From NCBI GenBank assembly GCA_964533865.1, contig CAZHRC010000013.1, forward strand, positions 1 to 62,918: 62,918 bases of DNA, read 5' to 3'. This DNA is from CAZHRC01 sp964533865. GTDB taxonomy: Bacteria; Bacillota; Clostridia; Tissierellales; Peptoniphilaceae. A program made the position numbers and the translations under genes. Within the stretch, counting starts at the first letter, position 1; each line of letters starts with the position of its first letter. The notes under the pieces are model-generated. The model made no database searches and had not been told where the DNA came from. It saw nothing but the letters and a program-made list of their open reading frames with translations. Shown here piece by piece: positions 23,831 through 32,279 of this stretch.

Positions 23831-24985
23831 TTATTCGTAAAGCAGTGGTTTTACTTGGTCGGAATCGACGTTGGATGCATCGTACCAAACCGCGCCGGTA
23901 TCGATGTCTGCAACGGATTCGCCTTTCGCAGCTTTCACTGCGAGTTCAACTGCTTTATACCCAATTTGAACGGGATCTTGCGTAACTGAACCAAATAATT
24001 GACCTTTGCGGATGGCGTCGATTTGAAGGGCGCCAGAGTCAAATCCTACAGCGATAACTTTGTCTTTACCCACTTTACCACCGACGGCATTGTCAGCGTT
24101 AACGATGGATTTTGCACCAAATTCGTTGGATCCAAAGATACCGACAAGGTCTGCTTTGTTGAGTAAGGTTTGCGCTTGGGTTTGTCCGTCAGCATCGGTT
24201 ACTTTTGCAGGGACAGCAAGGTCGATAATGACCACTGCGCCATTTTCGGCTACGCCGTTGGCAAATTTGTCATTGCCTACGATGGCAAGTTTGTCGCCTA
24301 CATTTGGAAGGGCCTTAACGAGTTCCGTCATTTTATCGATGAACCCTTTGGTTCTACCAAACAAGGATGCGGAGTTAACTTCTTGAGAAACGATGCCGAT
24401 GCGCGCTGGTGCTTCTGCAGTCGCCGCTTCTAATTTTGCTTTGATTTCAGGGAACATTTTATCTGCGCCAACAGCCGCTGCCGCTTCGTTGTCTGTCGCT
24501 GCTGTAGCGACGATAGTACCTTCTGGTGCACCTGGAACCCCAGAGTCAAATCCTACCACTGGTATCCCTTGGGATTTTGCTTGGGAAAGAAGGTCTAGGG
24601 AAGCTGTCGTATCCAATGCTGCAAACGCAATGGCATTTGGTTTTTTGTTGATGGCATTGGCCAACATTTGAACTTGTTCTTGGATAGCCGTTTCGTTAGC
24701 TGGGCCTTGGAAAGTGATTTTTGCGCCGAGTGCTTTAGCCGCTTCGTCAGCACCTTGGTTTACAGCTTTCCAGAATTGATGTTGGAAGCCTTTTGCCAAT
24801 ACTTCGACGACGATTTCGCCATCAGCTGGTTTTGCTGCGTTATCTTTGGTTTCGCCAGCAGGTTCGGTTTTCGTTTCAGAGGTTGCTGGTTTAGTTTCTG
24901 CTGGTTTTCCAGATCCTCCACATGCCGTTAACAGGAGGGCAAATACGACCATAAGACTCAATAAAACTAATACTCTTTTTTTCAT
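23831..24985 (-). CDS. Sugar ABC transporter substrate-binding lipoprotein (RbsB-like)
   Basis: A 384-residue lipoprotein: signal peptide with lipobox LLTACG at residues 18-23, a Thr/Glu/Lys-rich linker, then a type I periplasmic-binding fold (VEVLAKGFQHQFWKAVNQGADEAAK; VGFDSGVPGAPEGT; VIAVGFDSGALQIDAIRKGQLFGSVTQDP). By context it binds L-fucose or a fucoside and delivers it to the RbsC/RbsA-like pair. It lies 18 bases after the permease gene. Confidence 0.92.
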   Translation of the reverse strand: MKKRVLVLLSLMVVFALLLTACGGSGKPAETKPATSETKTEPAGETKDNAAKPADGEIVVEVLAKGFQHQFWKAVNQGADEAAKALGAKITFQGPANETAIQEQVQMLANAINKKPNAIAFAALDTTASLDLLSQAKSQGIPVVGFDSGVPGAPEGTIVATAATDNEAAAAVGADKMFPEIKAKLEAATAEAPARIGIVSQEVNSASLFGRTKGFIDKMTELVKALPNVGDKLAIVGNDKFANGVAENGAVVIIDLAVPAKVTDADGQTQAQTLLNKADLVGIFGSNEFGAKSIVNADNAVGGKVGKDKVIAVGFDSGALQIDAIRKGQLFGSVTQDPVQIGYKAVELAVKAAKGESVADIDTGAVWYDASNVDSDQVKPLLYE

Positions 24986-25003
24986 TTTGATTTCGTCTTT
25001 TCC

Positions 25004-25989
25004 TTATTTTTTTCTGTTTCGAATAACGTCTAGGTACACTGCTACTAACAATACAGCACCGGTAATGAAGGTTTGGTAGTGCGCTTGAAGTCCAATAAAT
25101 GGCAAGCCCACTTTTAACACCGTCATAATGAACAATCCGATGATAGTTCCGCCAATGCCCGCGATCCCCCCCGCAAGCGACGATCCGCCGATTACGGCCG
25201 CAGCGATGGCATCCAACTCAAACCCTAGGCCTTCGCCTGGCATGATGGTGGTGTATGTTGCAGCGTATGCTATCCCCGCGACTCCTGCAAAGAAACCGCA
25301 TAGGGTATAAGCCAAAAATTTGTATTTTCCAGTATCAATACCTGAAAGTCTTGCCGCCTCTTCATTGCTTCCCAAAGCGAGTAAGTACCGACCAAACTTC
25401 GTTTTCTTCAAAATGATCCCCATGACAACGGCGACCACAGCTAGAACGATAATCCCTGTCGGGAATCCGCTTTCCAGTTTGAAGATGGATTTGTACCAAC
25501 CTTCGGGGGTCGTGCGCAATGGATAGTTAACCGTTTGAACCTTTGTAACGATGGAACCAAGCCCAACAGCGATCATTTGAGTCGCCAAAGTCGTGACGAA
25601 AGGGTTGATATGTGCTTTTGTGATCAATGCGCCGTTGAGCATACCGAATAAGGTTCCGATGATGATGCTTAAAAGCATAGCTAACGGTAGAGGTAGGCCT
25701 GCTTTAAATGTAAAGTAACCTGCGATTAATGCTGAGGTGTTCATCACCGCACCAGTGGACATATCGAACCGGCCAGTGGCGATGGTGAAGGTTACCCCGA
25801 TTGCTAGAAAACCAGCGTAGTAACTCGAGTCGAAAATACTGGCTAGGTGTTGCCTGAGCGAAAGGCTTCGCTTCGGGCGTAAAAGAATCCGTAGAGCACC
25901 ACCAATACAATAAAGGCGATACCTTGTTGTGAACTGAAAAACTTCTTAATATCAAATCGAGACTGGGTTTTTTTAGTTAAGTCCGACAT
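25004..25989 (-). pseudogene. Sugar ABC transporter permease (RbsC-like), frameshifted
   Basis: The permease of the fucose importer. The intact design would be 328 residues: ATG at 25989 just after the rbsA-like stop, N-terminus MSDLTKKTQSRFDIKKFF, first helix GIAFIVLVVLYGFF. The frame runs to TAG at about 25845, while the next frame continues the protein at once with LASIFDSSYYAGFLAIGVTFTIATG and then through to RNRKK at 25004. One extra C in the GGCAACACC-TAGCC context (ACCC instead of ACC) restores the full frame, so a single base is missing near 25844-25847. All other transporter parts are intact, so this may be a sequencing error or a recent mutation. Confidence 0.88.
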
Positions 25990-27489
25990 TTAAGCCACTC
26001 CTTCCATAGATGCGAATTTCATGATAACTTCTTGGCTGGCTTCTTCAATCTTGAGTTCTGCCGTTTTTCTTCCTTCAGCCATGACGATGATGCGATCGCT
26101 TAAGCGCAAAACCTCTTCCATTTCCGAGGAGATCATAATGATGGATTTGCCTTCTGCCGCCAACGCATTCATCAGCTTGTAAATCTCATTTTTTGCGCCA
26201 ACGTCAATTCCTTTAGTCGGTTCATCAAAAATGAGGATGTCGCTTTTCGCGTGGAGCCATTTAGCGATGACCACTTTTTGTTGATTCCCGCCAGAAAGTG
26301 TTTTTGCCACTTGTTTTACCGACGAGCATTTAATCGCCAAGTCCTCTACGTATTGTTTAGCCACTTGTTCGATCTTGGCATCGTTGATCAACAACCCATC
26401 GACAAATTCTGGCACTGTGCACATGGAGACGTTGTTTGCCACATCAAATCCCGTGATCATGCCGTCGCTTCTTCTGTCTTCCGAAAGATATCCAATGCCA
26501 TAGCCCACCGCATCACTAGTCGAATGAATGTTAACCGGCTTTCCGTTTATGAATATCTCCCCAGAGTCCAGCTTATCCGCTCCAAAAATCGCTCGTGCCA
26601 CTTCCGTGCGACCTGCGCCCATCAAACCTGAGAATCCAAGTATTTCTCCTTTTTGAAGGGTGAAACTCACATCCTTAATGTGATTTCCGCGATTAAGATT
26701 TTTCACTTCTAACACCACTGGTGCATCTTCAGGTACTGTCGAACAAGCTTTGGGTTCCACATAGCTCACTCTGCCGACCATCATGTTGATCAGTTCGTCT
26801 TTTGACGTCTCTTTCGTGTTTACCGTGCCCACGTATTCTCCGTCTCGCATGACGGTGATCCGGTCGGTGATCACGCCGATTTCATCCATTCTATGGGAAA
26901 TGTAGATGATGCCGATCCCTTTAGCGGTCAATTCGCGAATGATGCGGAAAAGTTGCTCGATTTCGTCGTCGGTCAAAGATGTGGTCGGTTCGTCAAAGAC
27001 GATGATCTTCGCATCCATAGAGATCGCTTTTGCGATTTCAGTCATTTGTTGCATCCCTACGGGAATGTCTTTTACCGTTGACGCGGGGTTAACATTGACC
27101 CCGAGCTCATCGAAAAGCGCTTTTGACATGCGGATCATTTTTGCATCGTCGATAATGGCGCCCTTCATCGATTCTCTACCGATGTAAATGTTTTCTGCCA
27201 CCGTCAGGTCAGCCATCATGTTGAGTTCTTGGTGAACGATGGCAATCCCCGCCTCTTGGGCTTCTTTTGGGGTTTTAAACTCCACTTCTTTCCCGAAATA
27301 GTGGAGATTTCCCGTTTCGAGACTGTAAACGCCAGTCAAGATTTTCATCAGTGTGGATTTTCCTGCGCCGTTTTCACCCATAAGCGCGTGAACTTCCCCA
27401 CTTCTTAGATCCATATGCACATCTTTCAATGCCTTAACCGTGCCAAAGGTCTTGTTGATATGCTCCATTTTTAATATGATTTCATTCAT
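25990..27489 (-). CDS. Sugar ABC transporter ATP-binding protein (RbsA-like, two ATPase domains)
   Basis: A 499-residue tandem ATPase of the CUT2 class that powers monosaccharide import. The first half has Walker A GENGAGKSTLMKIL near residue 38, signature VGMQQMTEIAKAI and Walker B IIVFDEPTTSLTDDE. The second half has the degenerate loop GLMGAGRTEVARAIFG near 290, signature LSGGNQQKVVIAKWL and Walker B ILIFDEPTKGIDVG. Length and the weak second Walker A are normal for RbsA/MglA. It is immediately followed by the permease start. Confidence 0.94.
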   Translation of the reverse strand: MNEIILKMEHINKTFGTVKALKDVHMDLRSGEVHALMGENGAGKSTLMKILTGVYSLETGNLHYFGKEVEFKTPKEAQEAGIAIVHQELNMMADLTVAENIYIGRESMKGAIIDDAKMIRMSKALFDELGVNVNPASTVKDIPVGMQQMTEIAKAISMDAKIIVFDEPTTSLTDDEIEQLFRIIRELTAKGIGIIYISHRMDEIGVITDRITVMRDGEYVGTVNTKETSKDELINMMVGRVSYVEPKACSTVPEDAPVVLEVKNLNRGNHIKDVSFTLQKGEILGFSGLMGAGRTEVARAIFGADKLDSGEIFINGKPVNIHSTSDAVGYGIGYLSEDRRSDGMITGFDVANNVSMCTVPEFVDGLLINDAKIEQVAKQYVEDLAIKCSSVKQVAKTLSGGNQQKVVIAKWLHAKSDILIFDEPTKGIDVGAKNEIYKLMNALAAEGKSIIMISSEMEEVLRLSDRIIVMAEGRKTAELKIEEASQEVIMKFASMEGVA

Positions 27490-27501
27490 AAGCCTCTCCT
27501 T

Positions 27502-27930
27502 CTAGAGCACGACGCCTTTTTTCAAAATAATATTTGCATAAAGCGCCCCTTCTCCTGTGGCGATGACCGCATAGGCATCTTTTGCCCTTTCGTAAAACTC
27601 AAAGCGCTCGATATAACCCACGGTGAAATCTTCGCCAGATCTTCGAAGGGTGCCATCGTAAGTCTCCCAGATCTCCGGTACGTAATCGTCACCGGCAGTG
27701 ACCTCCATGAGGAACACTTGCTCGGGGCTGTATTTCGTATCGAGTGGGAACAACTCCAAAATGCTTTTGAGTAAATCATCACAACGGTGACCATCTGCCC
27801 TTACCAGTCTTTGAGCAAGCCTTGCAGATGGAAAGTTCCCATCTGCAAGTACTATTTCATCTCCATGGCCCATTTCCATTAGGATTTTGACCAATTCTGG
27901 AGAAAGGTTCTTCGCAATTTTCTTTAACAT
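27502..27930 (-). CDS. fucU: L-fucose mutarotase
   Basis: A 142-residue RbsD/FucU-family protein that interconverts alpha- and beta-L-fucose so the isomerase sees the right anomer. It has the MGHGDEIVLADGNFPS motif at residues 20-35 with the conserved His and Asp, and a C-terminal YERAKDAYAVIATGEGALYANIILKKG with the FucU-type Tyr. It lies 9 bases after fucI and 12 bases before the ATPase gene. Confidence 0.95.
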   Translation of the reverse strand: MLKKIAKNLSPELVKILMEMGHGDEIVLADGNFPSARLAQRLVRADGHRCDDLLKSILELFPLDTKYSPEQVFLMEVTAGDDYVPEIWETYDGTLRRSGEDFTVGYIERFEFYERAKDAYAVIATGEGALYANIILKKGVVL

Positions 27931-27939
27931 TCTGTGCCC

Positions 27940-29721
27940 CTACTTGTAGAGAGGTCCGTAGTAGGCGCAAGCCCTCATATCGGAACCTTCCAAGTCCTTT
28001 GTACCAAAACCTTTGAACGCGTGAGGTCTAAACACGTTAGCGTCTTCGACGTTATGCATAACTACTGGAATCCTCAACATGCTCGCCATGGTGATAAAGT
28101 CCGCGCCCACATGGCCATACACGCTGACGCCGTGGTTCGCTCCCCAGTTAGCCATAACATCGTAAACCGTTTCAAACCCTTTCATGCCAATACGTGGTGC
28201 GAACCATGTCGTCGGCCAAGTGGTATCGGTGCGGTCTTCGAGTACTTTAGAAATTTCAGAAGGAATATGTGCAGTGTACCCTTCAGCGATTTGCAAAGTG
28301 GGTCCTACGCCTTCAATAATGTTTATGCGAATCATGGTAATCGGCATTTCAGCTTCTGTGATAAAGTGTGAGGAGAATCCGCCACCTCTAAAGTATTGGT
28401 GGTTCGCCTTTCTCCAGTCGGTGGCATCCAAGCACGCTTGAATATCTTGTTCGGTCATATTCCAAAACTCTTTCATGACCCCTTCACCAGCTTCGTTCGT
28501 CGCTGCGCCAGAACCGTCTAGGCAAGAGGCTCCCGAGTTGATCAAGTGGATGACGCCGTTTTCCGCAACGCCTTCGAGTTGGTATCCTGTGACTCTCTCA
28601 ACCGATTCTGGAGACCAATAAGTGCGCACGTCTGAGAAAATCGGTGCTTTGTTGGTCAGTAACGTTCCAAACAACATGGAAGTTCCATTTAACGTGTCGT
28701 TCTCCGTAGCAAAAGCGATCGGGCTTCTTGCGCCTGTCCAGTCAAAAGTCGATGATAAAATGGCTTCCGTAAAATCTGCATTGGGTAACCAATCGGTCCA
28801 TTGACGTTGACCTTGGAAGCCACCTGCGATGCCGTTTCTTCCTAAAGCTTCTTCGTGCCAACCCTTTTTCGCTAACTCAGGGTTCCCAAACATAATATCT
28901 TTACAAATCATGGCGTGTTTTACGCAGAAATCCCATTCGTCTTCGTAAGCGACAACTTTTGATTTGCGGATGTTTTCTTGAAGGGCGTCATCATCGTTGA
29001 TATCCAAACCTTCTTTACAGCTCGCTTCAACCCAGGCTCTCGCCACTTTAAATTCTTCCTCATCGAAAATCTCAAGTTTAATCCGTCTCAAGATCTCGGT
29101 CATGTCCACCCATTCTGTTCTCATCCCCAAGTATTTTTGGAAGAAAGACGCTTGTGCATCGCTTCCAGCAATCCCCATGGATACGCCACCAATATTGATA
29201 TAGGCTTTGTCCTTCATTTGTCCAACGGCGATTGCACCTTTTGCAAATCTCAGGATCTTTTCTGCCACATCGCTTGGCACACTGGTGTCTGCCGAGTCTT
29301 GAACATCTTTACCGTAGATGGAGAAAGCCGGCAAGCCGCGTTGTGCATAAGCCGCCATAACAGCTGCTAAATACACCGCACCAGGTCTTTCGGTGCCATT
29401 AAAACCCCAAACCGCTTTAATCGTCTTTGGATCCAAATCCATGGTTTCCGTTCCGTAACACCAGCAAGGTGTAACCGTTAAAGTGGCGATCACGTTTTCT
29501 GTAGAAAACTTCTCTGCACAAGCAGCTGCTTCCGCTCCGCCGCCAATGTTTGTATCGGCGATCACACATTGCACCGGTGTGCCATCAGTGTATTTCAACT
29601 CGCTTTCGATCAATGCCTTGGCTGTTTTCGCCATGTTCATCGTTTGCTCCTCGAGACTTTCCCTTACACCGCCCCATCTTCCGTCAATTGTTGGTCTAAT
29701 ACCGATCTTTGGATAATTCAT
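27940..29721 (-). CDS. fucI: L-fucose isomerase
   Basis: A 593-residue manganese enzyme that converts L-fucose to L-fuculose. Length matches the 591-residue Escherichia coli protein. Recognisable segments: PKIGIRPTIDGRWGGVRESLE at the start, the metal ligands Glu in AFATENDTLNG and Asp in PIFSDVRTYWSPESV near 340-370, and a His-rich C-terminal segment. fucK and fucI overlap by four bases (ATGA), so translation is coupled. Confidence 0.96.
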   Translation of the reverse strand: MNYPKIGIRPTIDGRWGGVRESLEEQTMNMAKTAKALIESELKYTDGTPVQCVIADTNIGGGAEAAACAEKFSTENVIATLTVTPCWCYGTETMDLDPKTIKAVWGFNGTERPGAVYLAAVMAAYAQRGLPAFSIYGKDVQDSADTSVPSDVAEKILRFAKGAIAVGQMKDKAYINIGGVSMGIAGSDAQASFFQKYLGMRTEWVDMTEILRRIKLEIFDEEEFKVARAWVEASCKEGLDINDDDALQENIRKSKVVAYEDEWDFCVKHAMICKDIMFGNPELAKKGWHEEALGRNGIAGGFQGQRQWTDWLPNADFTEAILSSTFDWTGARSPIAFATENDTLNGTSMLFGTLLTNKAPIFSDVRTYWSPESVERVTGYQLEGVAENGVIHLINSGASCLDGSGAATNEAGEGVMKEFWNMTEQDIQACLDATDWRKANHQYFRGGGFSSHFITEAEMPITMIRINIIEGVGPTLQIAEGYTAHIPSEISKVLEDRTDTTWPTTWFAPRIGMKGFETVYDVMANWGANHGVSVYGHVGADFITMASMLRIPVVMHNVEDANVFRPHAFKGFGTKDLEGSDMRACAYYGPLYK

Positions 29722-31181
29722 TTGCCCCTCCTAAAAGAATTCTTCGCTTCTGCCCACTCTTCAAATGCAGTGGGTTTGTATTCAACGAGTTTATTGGTTT
29801 TGTCTATGGCATCTCGTAAGGATGTCGCGGAGTAATCCGAAGACACCGCTTCGAGTTGTGCTAAAATATTTCCTATCGCCGTCGCCTCTGAAGGCCCTGC
29901 GACCACGGTTAGGTTCAATCCATCGGCAATCATTTGGCATAGCATCGCTGATTGGGAGCCTCCACCGATAACATGAATTTTCTTAAACTGTCGATGGGTC
30001 ACTTTTTCTAGATAATCCACCAAAGTAGCGTAATTCAGTACCATGCTCTCGTAAATCACTCTAAAGTAGCCCTTAGGATCTTCGAGCTTCTGTTGACCCG
30101 TTTTGTCAAAATAAGCCTCGATATCTGAAATGATGCTGTCGGTCTCTTGCCCAAAAACCGGTTCGTAAACGTCGATAAACCCTTGGAATGGTCGGGACTC
30201 GGATACGATCTCGGTGATCTCTGGATAGGAGAAAGATCTCCCACTCAATCGTTCAAATTCGTCATTGAGCTTTTCGATTAAGTAAAGCCCGGTGATGTTT
30301 TGGAAAAACATGTTTCGTCCGTTGTAGCCCGTTTCGTTGGTTAAATCGAAATCGTACGCTTCTTTAGTCAGCACCGGTCTGTCGGTGTAGCATCCTAGTA
30401 GCGACCAAGTCCCACTGGATAAAAACAGCACTTCTGGATCATCGTAGGCCTGAGTGATGGCGACGGCACTTGCCGTATCGTGGGATGCCACAGACACCAC
30501 ATTGATATCTGTGTTTCTCAACTTCTCCAGCACTGCATTTTTCGTCGATCCCACGATCATTTTGTTATTAATCGTTTGCGGGAATATCTCGTAGTTCAAA
30601 CCAAAGGATTCGATAATCCCTCTATTCCAGCGTCCTCTAGACAAATTAAACATTTGGGAAGTGGAACAAATCGTTTTTTCGCTGGATAACACGCCCGTCA
30701 AGTAAAAAGTCACCAGATCCGGCGTCATCAATAAGTGTCTCGCTTCTTTGAGCACCTCAGGTTGCAATTCCTTGATCGTCACTAACTGGAAAAGGGAATT
30801 AATCGCCATGATCTGATTGCCCGTCTGACTGTACAAAGTGTACAAGTCCATTTGAGACGCGACCAGGTCGTATCCGACATGATGGCGTTCATCTCGATAA
30901 GAAAGTGGCGGTTGAATCAATTCTTCATTTTCGTTCAAAAGCCCAAAATCCACTCCCCAGGTATCCACTCCTATGCTAACGATTTCCTTTTGGTATGTTA
31001 AGATAGTGTCTTCAATAGTGGAAATGATCTTATCCCATTCCCAATGTTTGCGCCCTTCAACATCGACAATCTTATGATTGATCCGCATCACTTCGTCAAG
31101 TCGCAATTCGCCATCTTTAATGTATCCGAGAATTCCTCGAATGGAGGTCGCCCCCATATCGATGGCTAGAACCTTATTCAT
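29718..31181 (-). CDS. fucK: FGGY-family sugar kinase (fuculokinase by context; rhamnulokinase-like sequence)
   Basis: A 487-residue ATP-dependent kinase that should phosphorylate L-fuculose to L-fuculose 1-phosphate. It starts with the ATPase loop LAIDMGATSIRGILGY, has the substrate region SIGVDTWGVDFGLL near 85 and HDTASAVAI near 235, and the C-terminal IHVIGGGSQSAMLCQMIAD ATP-binding motif. The N-terminal pattern is closer to RhaB than to E. coli FucK, a substitution seen in fucose operons of other Bacillota. First gene of the operon, with promoter and candidate cre site upstream. Confidence 0.88.
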   Translation of the reverse strand: MNKVLAIDMGATSIRGILGYIKDGELRLDEVMRINHKIVDVEGRKHWEWDKIISTIEDTILTYQKEIVSIGVDTWGVDFGLLNENEELIQPPLSYRDERHHVGYDLVASQMDLYTLYSQTGNQIMAINSLFQLVTIKELQPEVLKEARHLLMTPDLVTFYLTGVLSSEKTICSTSQMFNLSRGRWNRGIIESFGLNYEIFPQTINNKMIVGSTKNAVLEKLRNTDINVVSVASHDTASAVAITQAYDDPEVLFLSSGTWSLLGCYTDRPVLTKEAYDFDLTNETGYNGRNMFFQNITGLYLIEKLNDEFERLSGRSFSYPEITEIVSESRPFQGFIDVYEPVFGQETDSIISDIEAYFDKTGQQKLEDPKGYFRVIYESMVLNYATLVDYLEKVTHRQFKKIHVIGGGSQSAMLCQMIADGLNLTVVAGPSEATAIGNILAQLEAVSSDYSATSLRDAIDKTNKLVEYKPTAFEEWAEAKNSFRRGK

Positions 31182-31201
31182 ACTTTCACCTCGGTTTTCT
31201 T

Positions 31202-31215
31202 TGCTATCGTTTTCT
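31202..31215 (-). promoter_or_regulatory. Candidate catabolite-response element (cre)
   Basis: The 14-mer TGCTATCGTTTTCT matches the cre consensus TGWNANCGNTNWCA at all but two fixed positions and lies between the fucK promoter and the fucK start, where CcpA would block transcription. By eye only. Confidence 0.4.
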
Positions 31216-31240
31216 ATGCGTTACTTGTTTTGTTAAGTTA

Positions 31241-31268
31241 ATACTATCACATGAAATTCATTTGTAAA
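31241..31268 (-). promoter_or_regulatory. Promoter of the fucKIU-transporter-fucA operon
   Basis: TTTACA (31268-31263), 16 bases, TAGTAT (31246-31241) with TG one base upstream (extended -10) on the minus strand. The regulator palindrome lies about 45-65 bases upstream. Confidence 0.55.
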
Positions 31269-31283
31269 GTTTTGAAACATATA

Positions 31284-31313
31284 TTGGATTTTTTGCCGAT
31301 TATTGAGTATAAT
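31284..31313 (+). promoter_or_regulatory. Promoter of the DeoR-type regulator gene
   Basis: TTGGAT (31284-31289), 18 bases, TATAAT (31308-31313). Its -10 touches the 21-bp palindrome, which suggests auto-repression. Confidence 0.6.
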
Positions 31314-31332
31314 TGAATCGTAACGATTCAAT
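31312..31332. promoter_or_regulatory. 21-bp perfect palindrome, probable operator of the fucose regulator
   Basis: ATTGAATCGT-A-ACGATTCAAT, perfect 10-bp arms around one base, between the divergent fucK and regulator promoters and overlapping the regulator -10 box. Position and symmetry fit an operator of the DeoR-type protein. Confidence 0.75.
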
Positions 31333-31421
31333 ATCGTTCACTCATTCATCCCTTTCCCTCTCACAAATGAGGGCGTTAAATAAATTATTTCGTTATCTAG
31401 CAAACTATTTTAGGAGGTTTT

Positions 31422-32183
31422 ATGATCCCATCGGAACGCATCACCCAAATTACAGACATCCTCTACCAACGCAAAAGCGTCAGCGTCCAAGAACTGTGCA
31501 AGATTCTATATTGTTCACCTTCCACCATACGTCGCGACCTCATCGATCTCGAAGATGCCGGCGTCCTGCGTCGAACCCGAGGTGGCGCCACCCTCGTCTC
31601 GAAGAACACCTCAGAGTTTTCCAGTTACATCCGCAGTCTAGAGAACCCGACGGCAAAGCAAACCATTGCCGCCATCGCCTCAGACTACATCCAAGACGAC
31701 ATGTCCATCTTTATGGACTCCTCGTCCACCGTCCACTTTATCTGCGATCATCTCTACAAATTTAAAAACCTCATCATCATCACCAACTCTATCCTCATTC
31801 CCAACAAACTGATCAACCACGACGACGTGAAGGTTTTTTGCACAGGAGGTGTCCTTAAACGCCACTCCTATTCCCTCATCGGCGACATGAGCTACGATTT
31901 TGTAAAGAATTATAAGCCCGACATCTGTTTCTTTTCCTGCAAAGCCGTCGATCCCTCCGGTGTCTACGAAGCGGACTACCAACAAACCAACGTCAAAAAA
32001 ACCATGCTCGCCAACGCGAGTAAATCCATCTTGCTCGCCGACACGTCAAAGTATAAAGACTCCGCCTTCATCAGCATCAGCGATCTGAGCAACGTGGATG
32101 TGATCATTACCGAGAAAAAACCAACTTCCTTCTTGGACTTTCACCCCCCACACCGGAGAAAATTTGTTTGGCCAAAGCACTAA
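31422..32183 (+). CDS. DeoR/GlpR-family regulator of fucose utilisation
   Basis: A 253-residue regulator. Residues 1-58 form the DeoR winged helix (RITQITDILYQRKSVSVQEL; CSPSTIRRDLIDLEDAGVLRRTRGGA). The rest is the sugar-phosphate-sensing domain, with DSSSTVHFICDHL, IIITNSILIPN, VFCTGGVLKR and ILLADTSKYKDSAFI, the usual DeoR_C landmarks. It is divergent from fucK and convergent with fucO, so it is the natural regulator of the pathway. The effector is presumably a phosphorylated intermediate such as fuculose 1-phosphate (inference). AGGAGG precedes the ATG. Confidence 0.92.
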   Translation: MIPSERITQITDILYQRKSVSVQELCKILYCSPSTIRRDLIDLEDAGVLRRTRGGATLVSKNTSEFSSYIRSLENPTAKQTIAAIASDYIQDDMSIFMDSSSTVHFICDHLYKFKNLIIITNSILIPNKLINHDDVKVFCTGGVLKRHSYSLIGDMSYDFVKNYKPDICFFSCKAVDPSGVYEADYQQTNVKKTMLANASKSILLADTSKYKDSAFISISDLSNVDVIITEKKPTSFLDFHPPHRRKFVWPKH

Positions 32184-32226
32184 ACGAAACTCGCAGAATG
32201 CCCTCCGTTTTTTAAGGATTTATGTC

Positions 32227-32272
32227 AAAAAAAAAGCACTTCACTGAAGGCAATGCCTCGAGCGAAGTGCTT
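32227..32272 (-). terminator. Terminator of fucO
   Basis: On the minus strand GAAGTGCTT-like stem AAGCACTTC/GAAGTGCTT (32272-32264/32242-32234) is followed by nine T, 8 bases after the fucO stop. Confidence 0.9.
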
Positions 32273-32279
32273 CTTCGTT

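Noticed and set aside
25704..25955. 83-codon minus-strand frame over the rbsC 5' region as its own gene
   Set aside because: It is the wrong frame over the frameshifted permease, and its sequence shows no protein character apart from the overlap.
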